Below are positions 9,917-21,194 of a stretch of DNA of 64,000 nucleotides, in pieces. The position numbers and the translations under genes are program-made. The notes beneath the pieces are model-generated. The model was not told the origin of the DNA. It worked only from the letters and a program-made list of their open reading frames with translations, and made no database searches. Position 1 is the first letter of the stretch. Each line of letters starts with the position of its first letter. Origin of the DNA: Polynucleobacter arcticus (GTDB taxonomy: Bacteria > Pseudomonadota > Gammaproteobacteria > Burkholderiales > Burkholderiaceae); assembly GCF_013307205.1 (NCBI RefSeq), contig NZ_CP028940.1:2026448-2090447 (forward strand), written 5' to 3'.

Positions 9917-11426
9917 GCCACCTCGCTTGCTTGACGCAAATGCCAGTCACTATTTTGCTGATACTGGTGCGCTACTTGCAACAAGCGCGCCTCAGAAAAA
10001 TAATTACCAATCAACTGCATACCAATAGGCAACTTACTAGAATTAAATCCGCAAGGCACACTCATCGCTGGCAATCCTGCTAAGTTGGTGGAGAGTGTAT
10101 AAATATCCTCTAAATACATCTGTACAGGATCTTTGGATTTTTCTCCCAAGCGCCATGCAACATCAGGTGCAACTGGCCCTAAGATCACATCGCATTTTTC
10201 AAAGGCCGCTTGAAAGTCGGCCGCAATAATGCGACGAATTTTTTGCGCCTGCAAATAATAGGCATCGTAGTAACCATGACAGAGGACGTATGTGCCAATC
10301 AAAATACGGCGCTTGACTTCTGCACCAAAACCTTCAGTACGTGACTTCTTGTACATATCTGATAGGTCACGATATTCACTGGCGCGATGTCCGTAACGCA
10401 CACCATCAAAGCGACTCAAATTACTTGAAGCTTCGGCAGGCGCCAACACGTAATACACCGGTATCGACAGTTTTGTTTTTGGAAGGCTCACCTCAACAAG
10501 CTCTGCACCAAGATCTTGTAGCGCTTTGGCAGCAGCATTCACTGCATTAGCTACTTCTTGCGCAAGACCTTCCGCAAAGAATTCTGCTGGTAGTCCAACG
10601 CGTAATCCTGCTAGCGGTTTCGCTAAGTTAGCATTGCCTTCTGCCCAGGGCTGGGTCAGATAACGACCATAGTCTTCCCCTGAATCGGCCAAAGAGGTTG
10701 AATCTTTAGGATCATGGGAAGACATCGCTGTGAGGAGTAAAGCGCAATCTTCGGCGGTTTTACCCATGGGGCCAGCCTGGTCCAAAGAAGAGGCATAAGC
10801 AATCATCCCATAACGGGATACACGCCCATAAGTGGGCTTAATTCCAGTTAATCCACAAAAGGCGGCTGGTTGGCGTATGGAGCCGCCAGTATCAGAACCT
10901 GTTGCAATTGGTGCCAATCCTGCAGCAACGGCTGCTGCAGACCCCCCTGATGATCCGCCGGCTACGTATTCTGAATTCCAGGGATTGAGAACCGGTCCAT
11001 AGGCAGAATTTTCATTTGAGGAACCCATGGCAAACTCATCCATATTGGTTTTTCCCAGACAAACCATGCCGGCCCCATTGGGGTTCTTTTCGCTAGGAAT
11101 TCCCAAATTAGCGACCACAGTGGCATCAAACGGACTGAGGTAGCCCTCAAGCATTTTGGAGGCTGCCGTGGACTTCCAGCCACGCGTTACAAAGACATCT
11201 TTGTGCGCTACCGGGATACCCGTTAACTTCCCACCTTTACCAGATGCTATTAGCTTGTCTGCATCAGAAGCTTGATCTAAACTTAAGTGAGCACTTACAT
11301 CAAGATATGCATTGAAGCGCTTTCCAGCCTCAATACGATCTAAAAAGTAGCGAGTCAACTCGGTACTGGAGACCTCTTTGGCAGCCAAAGCTTTTGCCAT
11401 TAAGGCGATAGAAGTTTGATGCCAGC

Positions 11427-11430
<4 letters not shown>
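9913..11430 (-). CDS. gatA: Asp-tRNA(Asn)/Glu-tRNA(Gln) amidotransferase subunit A
   Basis: A 505-residue amidase-signature enzyme. The catalytic Lys lies in IPVAHKDVF, the cis-Ser/Ser pair in [15 protein letters not shown] with [17 protein letters not shown]. It supplies ammonia from glutamine to GatB. It is translationally coupled to gatC upstream and gatB downstream by 4-bp overlaps. Confidence 0.97.
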
Positions 11431-12826
<1,396 letters not shown>

Positions 12827-12850
12827 TTGACTTAAGCGTCGATTAGGGAA

Positions 12851-13780
12851 TTGCAACATAGCGCCCCTCCTCTTTTTAGACAAGGCGTTCCAGCTTTAGT
12901 CAAATTGATTGTCTGTCTATCGATCAGCATCGCATTGATGTTGATCGATTTTCGCTTTAAAGCGCTCGATCCCATTCGCAACAACGTCAACTGGCTGTTG
13001 CGACCACTAGAGTATGTGATGATGATGCCGCGCAATGCGTATGAAGCTTCATCGGAATATTTCACAACACGTGGAACGCTCGATAAAGAAAATCAAGAAA
13101 TGAAAGTGCGGCAAGCAGAGCTCTCTTTGCTGGCCAATCAATCCGAATTTCTCCAGGTAGAAAATCAAAATTTGCGCCAATTAATGGACTTGCAAAAACA
13201 AACTCCCTTCAAAACCCTACCAGTAGAGATTTTGTTTAATCCACCTAATCCGATTTCTCAGCGCATCGTAGTCAACCGCGGAAGTCATGATGGCCTCAGT
13301 CTTGGCACCCCGATCGCCAATGACTCTGGCATCTTAGGTCAAGTGGTACGCATCTATGAGCGCTCCGCAGAAGTTTCTTTGTTAGAAGATCGTGACTTTG
13401 CTGTGCCTGTACAGGTAGCCCGCAACGGATTAAGAGCAGCAGTATTTGGTGCGGGGCGCGGCAACCCTCTCGAGCTTCGCTATCTTCCGGTTGCCAGCGA
13501 TCTAGAAGTCGGCGATGTACTGATCACCTCAGGCATTGATGGCGTTTACCCACCCGGCTTTGCTGTTGCGGTGATTAGTAGCATTGAACGCAGTGCCGAC
13601 AAAAACTCATCGAATGTATTTTGCGTGCCGGTAGCACCAGTGAACCGTTATCGCCAGGCCTTAGCATTACTATATGACCCGCAGTGGGATGCAAAGGCAT
13701 CCTCTGCAACTAGTAAACCTGGTGAGCCACTGACAAATACACCTGGCCGTCGCCAAACTCGCGCACGGGGCATGCAATGA
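12851..13780 (+). CDS. mreC: Rod shape-determining protein MreC
   Basis: A 309-residue protein. The start is a TTG at 12851 preceded by AGGGA; no in-frame ATG fits before the membrane segment (LIVCLSISIALMLIDFRF). After that segment come a coiled coil (about residues 75-115) and the beta-rich MreC domain with GILGQVV. It scaffolds MreB, MreD, PBP2 and RodA in the periplasm. A basic C-terminal tail (PGRRQTRARGMQ) overlaps the mreD start by 4 bp. Confidence 0.95.
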   Translation: MQHSAPPLFRQGVPALVKLIVCLSISIALMLIDFRFKALDPIRNNVNWLLRPLEYVMMMPRNAYEASSEYFTTRGTLDKENQEMKVRQAELSLLANQSEFLQVENQNLRQLMDLQKQTPFKTLPVEILFNPPNPISQRIVVNRGSHDGLSLGTPIANDSGILGQVVRIYERSAEVSLLEDRDFAVPVQVARNGLRAAVFGAGRGNPLELRYLPVASDLEVGDVLITSGIDGVYPPGFAVAVISSIERSADKNSSNVFCVPVAPVNRYRQALALLYDPQWDAKASSATSKPGEPLTNTPGRRQTRARGMQ

Positions 13781-14301
13781 TTGATTTTCAAAGCGGCTAT
13801 ATCCTGCGTCCCGCCAATCCGATCTTTGTTTACTTCAGCTTGTTTTGTGCGCTTCTATTAAATCTTTTGCCTATTGGTAACTACGGCTGGGTGCCAGACT
13901 GGTTGATTATCTGTATCGTATTTTGGAATATCCACCAGCATCGTTATGTGGGCGTGATCATCGCCTTTATTCTTGGCTTGCTGATGGATGTTCACAACTC
14001 GGACCTATTGGGTCTTCATGCTTTTAGCTACTCATTGATTGCTTATCTTGCAATCTCTTGGCATCGACGCATTATTGCCTTGTCGGTTCTCACTCAAGCT
14101 TTGCACCTATTACCTATCTTCTTATTAGTGTCGCTATTTCCAGTGATTGCACACTGGTTATTGAGTGGTGAGATTTATTGGTGGGCATTGACTGGTGCCA
14201 TTCAAGCGCTGATCGAGGCATTATTGTGGCCTTTAGCAACGCGCATCCTGCTGTCACCTCAACGTCGTCCAATTGACGTTGATCATAATCGCCCCATTTA
14301 G
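13777..14301 (+). CDS. mreD: Rod shape-determining protein MreD
   Basis: A 174-residue membrane protein with five to six hydrophobic segments and the family motif GLLMDVHNSDLLGLHAFSY near residues 66-84. It is part of the elongasome, encoded between mreC (4-bp overlap) and mrdA (8-bp gap). Confidence 0.94.
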   Translation: MIDFQSGYILRPANPIFVYFSLFCALLLNLLPIGNYGWVPDWLIICIVFWNIHQHRYVGVIIAFILGLLMDVHNSDLLGLHAFSYSLIAYLAISWHRRIIALSVLTQALHLLPIFLLVSLFPVIAHWLLSGEIYWWALTGAIQALIEALLWPLATRILLSPQRRPIDVDHNRPI

Positions 14302-14309
14302 AGAGCGTC

Positions 14310-16217
14310 ATGGTTTCCTTTAAAAAACCAGATCTCGATTCGTTTCAAGAGCGCATTCATATTGCGACTTGGTTTGTCACCCTCTGTTTCTTATTACTAG
14401 TGACTCGCTTAGTGTGGTTGCAGCTAGTAAGCCATAGCAAATACGCACTGCTCGCTGAAAATAATCGTATTGCTGTAGTGCCTGCACCAGCGAACCGCGG
14501 CCTTCTAATAGACCGTAATGGCATTGTGATTGGTAGAAACTATTCTGCCCTGACCTTGGATGTGAATGCCGCAGAGATTAAAGGTAATGTGGATGAGCTC
14601 ATTGATGATCTTTCGAAAATCGTGCTGATTTCTCCAAGAGATCGCCGAAATTTCAAGCGATCGCTCGAAGATTCTCGAAAAATGGGGACATTTCCCCTGA
14701 GATCCATGCTCACTGAGGCTGAAACAGCCCGATTTATGGCCAATCGCTATCGCTTCCCTGGGGTTGAGATTCGCGCCCGGAGCTTTCGTGAGTACCCCTA
14801 TAACGAGCTAGCCTCTCATTTAATCGGCTATATCGGACGTGTTTCTCAGCGTGATAAAGAGCGTATGCAGGCTGAAATTGAGACCTCTAAAACAGATGAC
14901 CCCGATGCATTGCAGGCCTCTTTTTTGCCAGGCATCCAGTACGTTGGCAAGATTGGTTTAGAGCAAAGTTATGAAAATGTTCTTCGCGGTGTACCCGGGT
15001 ATGACCAAGTAGAGATTACTGCTGGTGGCAAACCAGTACGAACACTCTCAAGCTCACCTTCTATACCCGGAAAAAATGTAGTGCTGTCAGTAGACATCAA
15101 GCTGCAGTATTTAGTCGAGCAACTCTACGGAAACTATCGTGGCGCATTTGTAGCGATTGAGCCTGCGACTGGCGATATCCTCGCCTTTGTCTCTAAGCCG
15201 AACTTCAACCCGAATGACTTTGTTGAAGGCATTGATTCAGTAACCTGGAAAGAGTTAAACGACTCCCCACAAAAGCCACTATATAACCGCCCGCTTAAAG
15301 GCATCTATCCACCAGGATCAACTTACAAACCCTTTATGGCGTTGGCTGCTTTAGAAAAAAAAATGCGCACGCCATCGCAATCGATTTCAGATCCTGGGTA
15401 TTTTGAATTTGGAAATCATACTTTTCGGGATGACAAAAAAGGCGGGCATGGCATTGTCGACATGCAAAAATCAATTGTTGAGTCTTGCGACACTTACTAC
15501 TACTTGCTCGCGCGAGACATGGGTGTGAATATGATGCATGACTTTATGAAACCCTTTGGGTTCGGCCAAGTTACTGGGATTGATTTAAAAGGTGAATCAA
15601 AGGGTATATTGCCATCGACTGAATGGAAGAAAAATACCTTCAAGAAACCTGAACAGCAAAAATGGTATGAAGGCGAAACCATTTCTCTGGGAATTGGTCA
15701 GGGGTATAACGCATTTACTATTTTGCAACTAGCCCACGGTATGGCAAATTTAGCAAACAATGGGATTGTGATGAAGCCGCACTTAGTGAAAGCGATTGAA
15801 GATCCATTTACTAGAAACCGCACCCTCACGACTCCAAAAGAAAGTTATCGCATCGATCTTGCTCCAGAAAATATTGAGATTATTAAAAAAGCATTACTTG
15901 AGGTGAATATCTCTGGAACATCTGCATCCGTATTTAAGGGTGCTGGATATCAAGCAGGTGGCAAAACAGGAACAGCCCAAGTCTTTAGCTTAAATTCAAA
16001 AGAGTACAACCATGGAGCCACTGCAGAATTTTTAAGAGACCATGCTTTGTATGTTGCAATTGCTCCGATAGATAAGCCAACTATTGTGCTTGCTTTAGTT
16101 GTAGAGAATGCGGGATTTGGAGCGCAGCATGCCGCACCGATTGCACGTAAAGCGCTAGATTTTTATCTTGAAGGTAAGTGGCCAAAGGAGATTCCTGAAT
16201 GGAAAAGAGCGCCATAA
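14310..16217 (+). CDS. mrdA: Penicillin-binding protein 2 (elongation transpeptidase)
   Basis: A 635-residue class B PBP. One N-terminal membrane segment (residues about 18-38) is followed by the pedestal domain (NRGLLIDRNG) and the transpeptidase domain. The catalytic Ser is in GSTYKPF near residue 337, the second motif is SCD near 393, and KTGTAQ is near 551. It cross-links lateral-wall peptidoglycan with RodA. Its 3' end overlaps rodA by 19 bp. Confidence 0.97.
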   Translation: MVSFKKPDLDSFQERIHIATWFVTLCFLLLVTRLVWLQLVSHSKYALLAENNRIAVVPAPANRGLLIDRNGIVIGRNYSALTLDVNAAEIKGNVDELIDDLSKIVLISPRDRRNFKRSLEDSRKMGTFPLRSMLTEAETARFMANRYRFPGVEIRARSFREYPYNELASHLIGYIGRVSQRDKERMQAEIETSKTDDPDALQASFLPGIQYVGKIGLEQSYENVLRGVPGYDQVEITAGGKPVRTLSSSPSIPGKNVVLSVDIKLQYLVEQLYGNYRGAFVAIEPATGDILAFVSKPNFNPNDFVEGIDSVTWKELNDSPQKPLYNRPLKGIYPPGSTYKPFMALAALEKKMRTPSQSISDPGYFEFGNHTFRDDKKGGHGIVDMQKSIVESCDTYYYLLARDMGVNMMHDFMKPFGFGQVTGIDLKGESKGILPSTEWKKNTFKKPEQQKWYEGETISLGIGQGYNAFTILQLAHGMANLANNGIVMKPHLVKAIEDPFTRNRTLTTPKESYRIDLAPENIEIIKKALLEVNISGTSASVFKGAGYQAGGKTGTAQVFSLNSKEYNHGATAEFLRDHALYVAIAPIDKPTIVLALVVENAGFGAQHAAPIARKALDFYLEGKWPKEIPEWKRAP

Positions 16218-17350
16218 ATAAAGCCAAGAAAATATTTCTCAGTATTTTTAGTGGACTGGATCGCCAGCTAGGCCTTATTCTGCTTGGCTTAGCGGCCGTT
16301 GGATTTATTACCTTTTTGTCTGCCAGTCAAAATACACCCGTTCGCTTTGAAGATGAACTGCGCAACCTAGCGCTGTCTTTTATTGTGATGTGGATAGTCT
16401 CTCGTATTCCACCAAAGTGGTTAGAGACAGCGGCTGTCTGGATTTATGGATTTGGCATTGCACTCCTCATTGCCGTAGCCATATTTGGGTTAATTAAAAA
16501 AGGTGCGAGACGATGGCTCAATATTGGATTTGTCATTCAACCTTCGGAACTCATGAAGATTGCCATGCCACTGATGTTGGCTTGGTATTTTCAAAAACGT
16601 GAGGGGATACTCAAGTCTTGGGACTATGGAGTAGCTGCGATCATTCTTGGCATACCGGTATTACTAATCGCACGCCAACCCGATTTAGGTACTGCACTGC
16701 TAGTTTTTGCTGCGGGCATGTATGTGATTATTCTTGCGGGCCTACCTTGGAAGTGGATTTTGCCGTTTATTGGTCTTGGCGCTTTTGGCATCATTCTCAT
16801 TATTATTTTTGGCAATACTATTTGTGCACAGGATGTTGTCTGGCCACTGGTTCACAACTATCAAAAGCATCGGGTTTGCACTTTGCTCGATCCCAGTAGT
16901 GACCCCCTTGGAAAAGGATTTCATACTATTCAGTCGATGATTGCCATCGGCTCTGGTGGTTTTTTTGGCAAAGGTTGGTTTCAAGGCACACAATCACATC
17001 TAGAATTTATTCCAGAAAAACATACTGACTTTATATTTGCCGTGTTTTCAGAAGAATTTGGATTGCTAGGCAATTTGGTGCTGCTGGCACTGTTCTTTGC
17101 ACTCATTAAAAGAGGTTTGGCTATCTCGGCAAGCGCACCCAATCTCTTTACTCGTTTACTCGGGGCATCAGTGACGCTGATTTTCTTTACTTACGCCTTT
17201 GTCAATATTGGCATGGTGAGTGGCTTATTGCCTGTTGTAGGCGTTCCACTTCCTTTTATTAGCTATGGTGGTACTGCGCTAGTTACCTTGGGTTTTGGGG
17301 CGGGTATTTTGATGAGCATCCATCGCCATCGACGGCTCGTACAGAGCTAG
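16199..17350 (+). CDS. rodA: SEDS peptidoglycan glycosyltransferase RodA
   Basis: A 383-residue polytopic membrane protein. SEDS motifs are KKGARRWLNIGF and IQPSELMKIAMPL, then RQPDLGTALL and the C-terminal PLPFISYGGTAL. It polymerises glycan strands in the elongasome. The ATG at 16199 lies within the mrdA 3' end and has AGGAG eleven bases upstream, favouring coupled translation. A rho-independent terminator follows at 17401. Confidence 0.97.
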   Translation: MEKSAINKAKKIFLSIFSGLDRQLGLILLGLAAVGFITFLSASQNTPVRFEDELRNLALSFIVMWIVSRIPPKWLETAAVWIYGFGIALLIAVAIFGLIKKGARRWLNIGFVIQPSELMKIAMPLMLAWYFQKREGILKSWDYGVAAIILGIPVLLIARQPDLGTALLVFAAGMYVIILAGLPWKWILPFIGLGAFGIILIIIFGNTICAQDVVWPLVHNYQKHRVCTLLDPSSDPLGKGFHTIQSMIAIGSGGFFGKGWFQGTQSHLEFIPEKHTDFIFAVFSEEFGLLGNLVLLALFFALIKRGLAISASAPNLFTRLLGASVTLIFFTYAFVNIGMVSGLLPVVGVPLPFISYGGTALVTLGFGAGILMSIHRHRRLVQS

Positions 17351-17400
17351 AAAATCGCAATTAAAAAGCTGAATACATCTTTTCGCTTTCTCCAGAAACA

Positions 17401-17426
17401 AAAAAGCCCGGCATGCCGGGCTTTTT
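17401..17426. terminator. Bidirectional rho-independent terminator between rodA and hupB
   Basis: Perfect inverted repeat GCCCGGC-AT-GCCGGGC flanked by an A-run on the left and a T-run on the right. It can stop both rodA transcription (plus) and hupB transcription (minus). Confidence 0.92.
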
Positions 17427-17443
17427 CATCAACAAAACAAGAA

Positions 17444-17728
17444 TTACTTCTTACGCTTGTTTACTGAATCTTTGAATGCCTTACCAGCAGAAAACTTGAC
17501 AGTTTTAGCAGCGGCAATTTTGAGTGGCTCGCCAGTTTTTGGGTTACGGCCCATACGTGCAGCGCGCTTACCAGAAGCGAAAGTACCAAAACCGATCAGC
17601 TGAACTGAGTCGCCTTTAGTAACAGCTTTAATAATTTGCTCAATAGCAGAATTCAATGCAAATTCAGCTTTGGCTTTTGAGATCTCAGCATCGCCAGCAA
17701 TAGCTGCGATTAGTTCTGCTTTGTTCAA
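17444..17728 (-). CDS. hupB: HU-family nucleoid protein
   Basis: A 94-residue histone-like protein: [21 protein letters not shown] at the start, then the DNA-binding arm ([22 protein letters not shown]). The open frame extends to 17764, but the TTG at 17728 has a strong AAGGAG six bases upstream and gives the standard HU N-terminus, so I prefer it. Dimers bend and compact DNA. It is convergent with rodA. Confidence 0.95.
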   Translation of the reverse strand: MNKAELIAAIAGDAEISKAKAEFALNSAIEQIIKAVTKGDSVQLIGFGTFASGKRAARMGRNPKTGEPLKIAAAKTVKFSAGKAFKDSVNKRKK

Positions 17729-17840
17729 GTGAAGCTCCTTATATTTATTGATGTCAGCGCACATTACGCTTACATGATTTTAACCACAAAAAATTACAAA
17801 AATAAAGCTGCGTCACAGCAATTTATTTAATTATTAATTT

Positions 17841-18206
17841 TTATTCTTCTAAAACCACCACGTCAGATACAAAATAGTCGGTATCTCCGAAACAGCTAGT
17901 AGGCAATCCAATGTGCTGATCATATTTAAGGGCAACTTTTTTGCCTAAATTGGCGTTGATTTTTTGGGCCACAGCATCATCCCGCACCGTAAAAAAGAAC
18001 TTTTCAGACATGGTTCCAGGCATCGAAACCATTGCCAACTCTCCCTCCCAGGTCTTGCAAATGTATCCACGATTGGAAAACTTCTGGACATAACCCGCCC
18101 GCTCACCACTGCCGTAGCTCCAAGTGAACATAATCCAGGTGTAAGCTGCTAAGCCGACTGAGCCAATCAACAAAAGGCTTAAGAGCCATTTTACGAATCC
18201 ATTCAT
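17841..18206 (-). CDS. Small membrane-anchored protein of unknown function
   Basis: A 121-residue protein with an N-terminal membrane anchor or signal (residues about 7-30), then a soluble part with GYICKTWEGELAMV and a C-terminal ALKYDQHIG...SCFGDTDYFV. Two Cys (one in YICK, one in SCFGD) could pair in the periplasm. Similar proteins occur in many Bacteroidota and Betaproteobacteria without known role. A 35-bp gap and its own promoter region are expected. Confidence 0.7.
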   Translation of the reverse strand: MNGFVKWLLSLLLIGSVGLAAYTWIMFTWSYGSGERAGYVQKFSNRGYICKTWEGELAMVSMPGTMSEKFFFTVRDDAVAQKINANLGKKVALKYDQHIGLPTSCFGDTDYFVSDVVVLEE

Positions 18207-18369
18207 GTGTTTTTCCTTAATAAATCATCCCTGCAGGCCTAATTAGGTACATTCCCTGAGGTCGCTTTTGACCTCAGCTTACATTTGAGCATAATCATTA
18301 CAGAAATAGGGCTGAAATAGCGCCCCATGCAAACTAAAATACTAGCGTTAATGCTCATCGGTAAATTCC

Positions 18370-19272
18370 ATGGAACTACGTCACGTCATCTTTCTGATCT
18401 TTGTTGTCTCGGCTATTTATGCCTACTTTAGAGGGAAGGTGCGATTTGGCTTAGTGCGCTCGCTAACTGACTATCAAGTACTTTTAGCGCCGATTAATGC
18501 TTTGCTTTACTTATTTTCCAAAACTAAGGCCGGGGCATTTATTCCAGTTGCAGACTTTCCTGCATTGAAACCACTTCAAGATCATTGGCAAATCATCCGG
18601 GATGAGGCGCTTGCCTTAAATGCAGATGGCGCTATCGCGGCCGCTACGGGATACAACGATATTGGATTTAACTCGTTTTTTCGTACAGGCTGGAAGCGCT
18701 TCCACCTCTGCTGGTATGGTAAAGAGATGCCATCCGCACAACTCCATTGCCCAAAAACTGTTGCACTTCTCAAATCAATACCCTCGATCAAAGCGGCCAT
18801 GTTTGCCTCACTGCCACCAGGAGCAACGCTGGTAAGGCACAGAGACCCTTATGCCGGCTCTCTGCGATATCACATTGGCCTGGTTACCCCAAATGATCCC
18901 AAATGCTTTATTGACGTAGATGGCGAGCGCTATTACTGGAAGGATGGCGAGCCTGTGATGTTTGATGAAACCTACATTCACTATGCTGCGAATGAAACAG
19001 ATCACCAACGTATCGTCCTATTTTGCGATGTAGAGCGCCCAGTTCATACTAAATTGGTGCAATTATTGAATCGCTGGTTTGGGCGCTATGTCATGAGCGC
19101 CACCTCCTCTCAGAACGTTGAGGGAGAGAAGGTGGGATTTGTAAACATTCTCTTTAAGTATTTCTACTACTTAAGAGCCCAGGCTAAAAAACTCAAAGCA
19201 AAACAGCGCAGCGTCTATTACATCGGCAAATGGGTTTTGATCTTAGGAATTTTGTGGGCCCTATTTTGGTAG
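18370..19272 (+). CDS. lpxO: LpxO-like aspartyl/asparaginyl beta-hydroxylase
   Basis: A 300-residue protein with an N-terminal membrane segment (HVIFLIFVVSAIYAYF) and a C-terminal one (YYIGKWVLILGILWALFW). The central domain of the AspH family has HRDPYAGSLRYHIGL (metal-binding His and 2-oxoglutarate Arg) and FDETYIHYAAN with a second His. LpxO hydroxylates the secondary myristate of lipid A at the 2 position using Fe(II), O2 and 2-oxoglutarate. The lipid A acyltransferase gene nearby at 20269 fits. A different AspH-family substrate cannot be excluded. Confidence 0.8.
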   Translation: MELRHVIFLIFVVSAIYAYFRGKVRFGLVRSLTDYQVLLAPINALLYLFSKTKAGAFIPVADFPALKPLQDHWQIIRDEALALNADGAIAAATGYNDIGFNSFFRTGWKRFHLCWYGKEMPSAQLHCPKTVALLKSIPSIKAAMFASLPPGATLVRHRDPYAGSLRYHIGLVTPNDPKCFIDVDGERYYWKDGEPVMFDETYIHYAANETDHQRIVLFCDVERPVHTKLVQLLNRWFGRYVMSATSSQNVEGEKVGFVNILFKYFYYLRAQAKKLKAKQRSVYYIGKWVLILGILWALFW

Positions 19273-19275
19273 GCC

Positions 19276-19575
19276 CTAAGGGCTAAGCGCTTCAATAATT
19301 TGCTCTGGGGTGATTGAGCCCCAGATTTCAACTAACTTAATGTGGCTATTTTGCCCTTGTAGCAACTGAATTTGTTTTTGCGGCACCCTTAATTGCTTGG
19401 AAAGCCAAGCCAAAAGCATCTCATTCGCCTTATTTTCTAAGGCGGGGGCCTGCAGAGATATCTTGAGGCAGCCATCATGCAGGCCAACCACCTTAGTCAG
19501 CTTTGCACCAGGCTGGCAATGTAAATGAAGGGCAATGCCTGTGGGGGTTTGTTTTAACCAAATGGGCATCATCAA
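19276..19575 (-). CDS. DUF167 (YggU) family protein
   Basis: A 99-residue protein with the family pattern HCQPGAKLTKVVGLHDGCLKISLQAPALENKANE followed by LL...LSKQLRVPQKQIQLLQGQNSHIK. It is conserved across bacteria with unknown function. It is convergent with the hydroxylase upstream (3 bp apart) and divergent from carbonic anhydrase (19 bp between start codons). Confidence 0.9.
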   Translation of the reverse strand: MMMPIWLKQTPTGIALHLHCQPGAKLTKVVGLHDGCLKISLQAPALENKANEMLLAWLSKQLRVPQKQIQLLQGQNSHIKLVEIWGSITPEQIIEALSP

Positions 19576-19594
19576 AGTAATTTAAACTCAAATC

Positions 19595-20260
19595 ATGATT
19601 ATGAAGAACTCCAATGCCTTAGACCAGTTATTTGCCAATAATCGTGAATGGGCTGAAGCTAAAATCGCCCAAGACGCCGACTTTTTCAAGCGGCTGGTCT
19701 CTCAACAAGCACCAGAATATCTCTGGATTGGCTGTTCAGATAGTCGGGTTCCAGCCAATGATATTGTGAACTTACTTCCGGGCGAACTTTTCGTACATCG
19801 CAATGTTGCTAACGTAGTAGTGCATACCGACCTGAATTGCTTATCAGTAATTCAATTTGCAATTGATCTACTCAAGGTAAAGCATATTTTAGTAGTGGGT
19901 CACTACGGCTGCTCTGGTGTGCATGCAGCCCTCACTGATAAACGTGTGGGGCTTGCGGATAATTGGCTACGACATGTGAAAGACGTTCATCAAAAACATG
20001 AGCGCTATCTTGGCGAGCTGATTCCCACTCCAAAACGCCAAGACCGATTGTGTGAACTCAATGTCATTGAACAAGTTGTCAACGTTTGCGAGACTACCAT
20101 CGTGCAAGATGCTTGGGCTAGGGGCCAGGATCTGACTGTTCATGGTTGGGCCTACCGCCTGGATACTGGACTGGTTAATGATTTGGGTATGTCGATTAGC
20201 TCCTTAGAGGAAATGAATCTACGTTACGTCAAATCGCTATCCCGCTACAACGATGAATAA
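19595..20260 (+). CDS. can: Beta-class carbonic anhydrase
   Basis: A 221-residue enzyme. The zinc ligands are Cys in GCSDSRVPA (about residue 47, with the Asp-Arg dyad), His and Cys in GHYGCSGV near residues 103-106. It interconverts CO2 and bicarbonate for carboxylation reactions. ATGs at 19595 and 19601 are both possible starts. It is followed after 8 bp by the acyltransferase gene. Confidence 0.96.
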   Translation: MIMKNSNALDQLFANNREWAEAKIAQDADFFKRLVSQQAPEYLWIGCSDSRVPANDIVNLLPGELFVHRNVANVVVHTDLNCLSVIQFAIDLLKVKHILVVGHYGCSGVHAALTDKRVGLADNWLRHVKDVHQKHERYLGELIPTPKRQDRLCELNVIEQVVNVCETTIVQDAWARGQDLTVHGWAYRLDTGLVNDLGMSISSLEEMNLRYVKSLSRYNDE

Positions 20261-20268
20261 ATTGAGCT

Positions 20269-21156
20269 TTGTTTAAAAACTTTTCGAACTATTCTGGGGT
20301 TGCTCTTCTCAGGCTTTTAGTATCACTCCCCTATAAAACCTTAGTCTCATTAGGGTATGGCCTAGGCTACATAGCAGCACTTATCCCTAGTGATCGCAAT
20401 CGTGTGGTCCAGAAAAATCTAGAGCTCTGCTTCCCAGAATTCAATGCGCAAGAAATAAATCGGCTCCGAAAACAACATTGGCGCTTATTAGGTCGCAGCC
20501 TTGTGGAGAAAAGCATTATTTGGCTTGGTAACAAAAAGCAGCTCAGCAACATGATCGAGGTTCATTCTGAGGTTGACCTCAGCGATAGAAAACCTCGGAT
20601 CTTAGTAAACATGCACTTCGTTGGCATTGAAGGCAGCATTATTTTGAGTGCCCTAGCAGAAGATAAAGGTTGGCCTCGCACCTCTGGTTTTTTTCAAAGA
20701 ATGAAAAGCCCTTTCTTCAATAAAAAAATTGTTGAATGGCGCAACCGCTTTGGTGGAAACTCGATTGATCGGCAAGGAAACTCCATAGCGCTCATTCGAG
20801 AAATTCGCAAGGGTAGCTTCATCATCATTGCACCTGATATTGACTTGGGTCTTAAAGACTCGACATTCGTTCCATTCTTTAACATCCCAACCAATACGAT
20901 CACAACCGTATCGCGACTGGCGAAAATAACTGGTGCACAGGTCTGCATGATGATTACAACGCTCAAAGAAAATGAGGCTGGCTATATCTGCTCTATTAGT
21001 AAGCCACTAGACCACTTTCCCACCGAGAATGTAGATGCCGACACTGCAAGACTGAATCAAATTTTTGAACAAGAAATCAGACTGAGGCCCGCTGAATACT
21101 ATTGGGTGCATAAGCGCTTTAAAAATAGGCCGCTTAACGAAGCAAGCCCCTATTAG
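20269..21156 (+). CDS. Lipid A biosynthesis (lauroyl-type) acyltransferase
   Basis: A 295-residue LpxL/LpxM-family protein starting at a TTG (20269). It has an N-terminal hydrophobic anchor, the catalytic H-x4-E in MHFVGIEG near residue 126, and later RxG-type basic and FVPFFNIPTNT substrate motifs. It adds a secondary acyl chain to the lipid A precursor at the inner membrane. Which chain (LpxL or LpxM) cannot be decided here. The LpxO-like gene close by would act on such a chain. Confidence 0.88.
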   Translation: MFKNFSNYSGVALLRLLVSLPYKTLVSLGYGLGYIAALIPSDRNRVVQKNLELCFPEFNAQEINRLRKQHWRLLGRSLVEKSIIWLGNKKQLSNMIEVHSEVDLSDRKPRILVNMHFVGIEGSIILSALAEDKGWPRTSGFFQRMKSPFFNKKIVEWRNRFGGNSIDRQGNSIALIREIRKGSFIIIAPDIDLGLKDSTFVPFFNIPTNTITTVSRLAKITGAQVCMMITTLKENEAGYICSISKPLDHFPTENVDADTARLNQIFEQEIRLRPAEYYWVHKRFKNRPLNEASPY

Positions 21157-21194
21157 CTCTTCTTCTGTAAGCACTTTTGTCCTATCATTAAAAA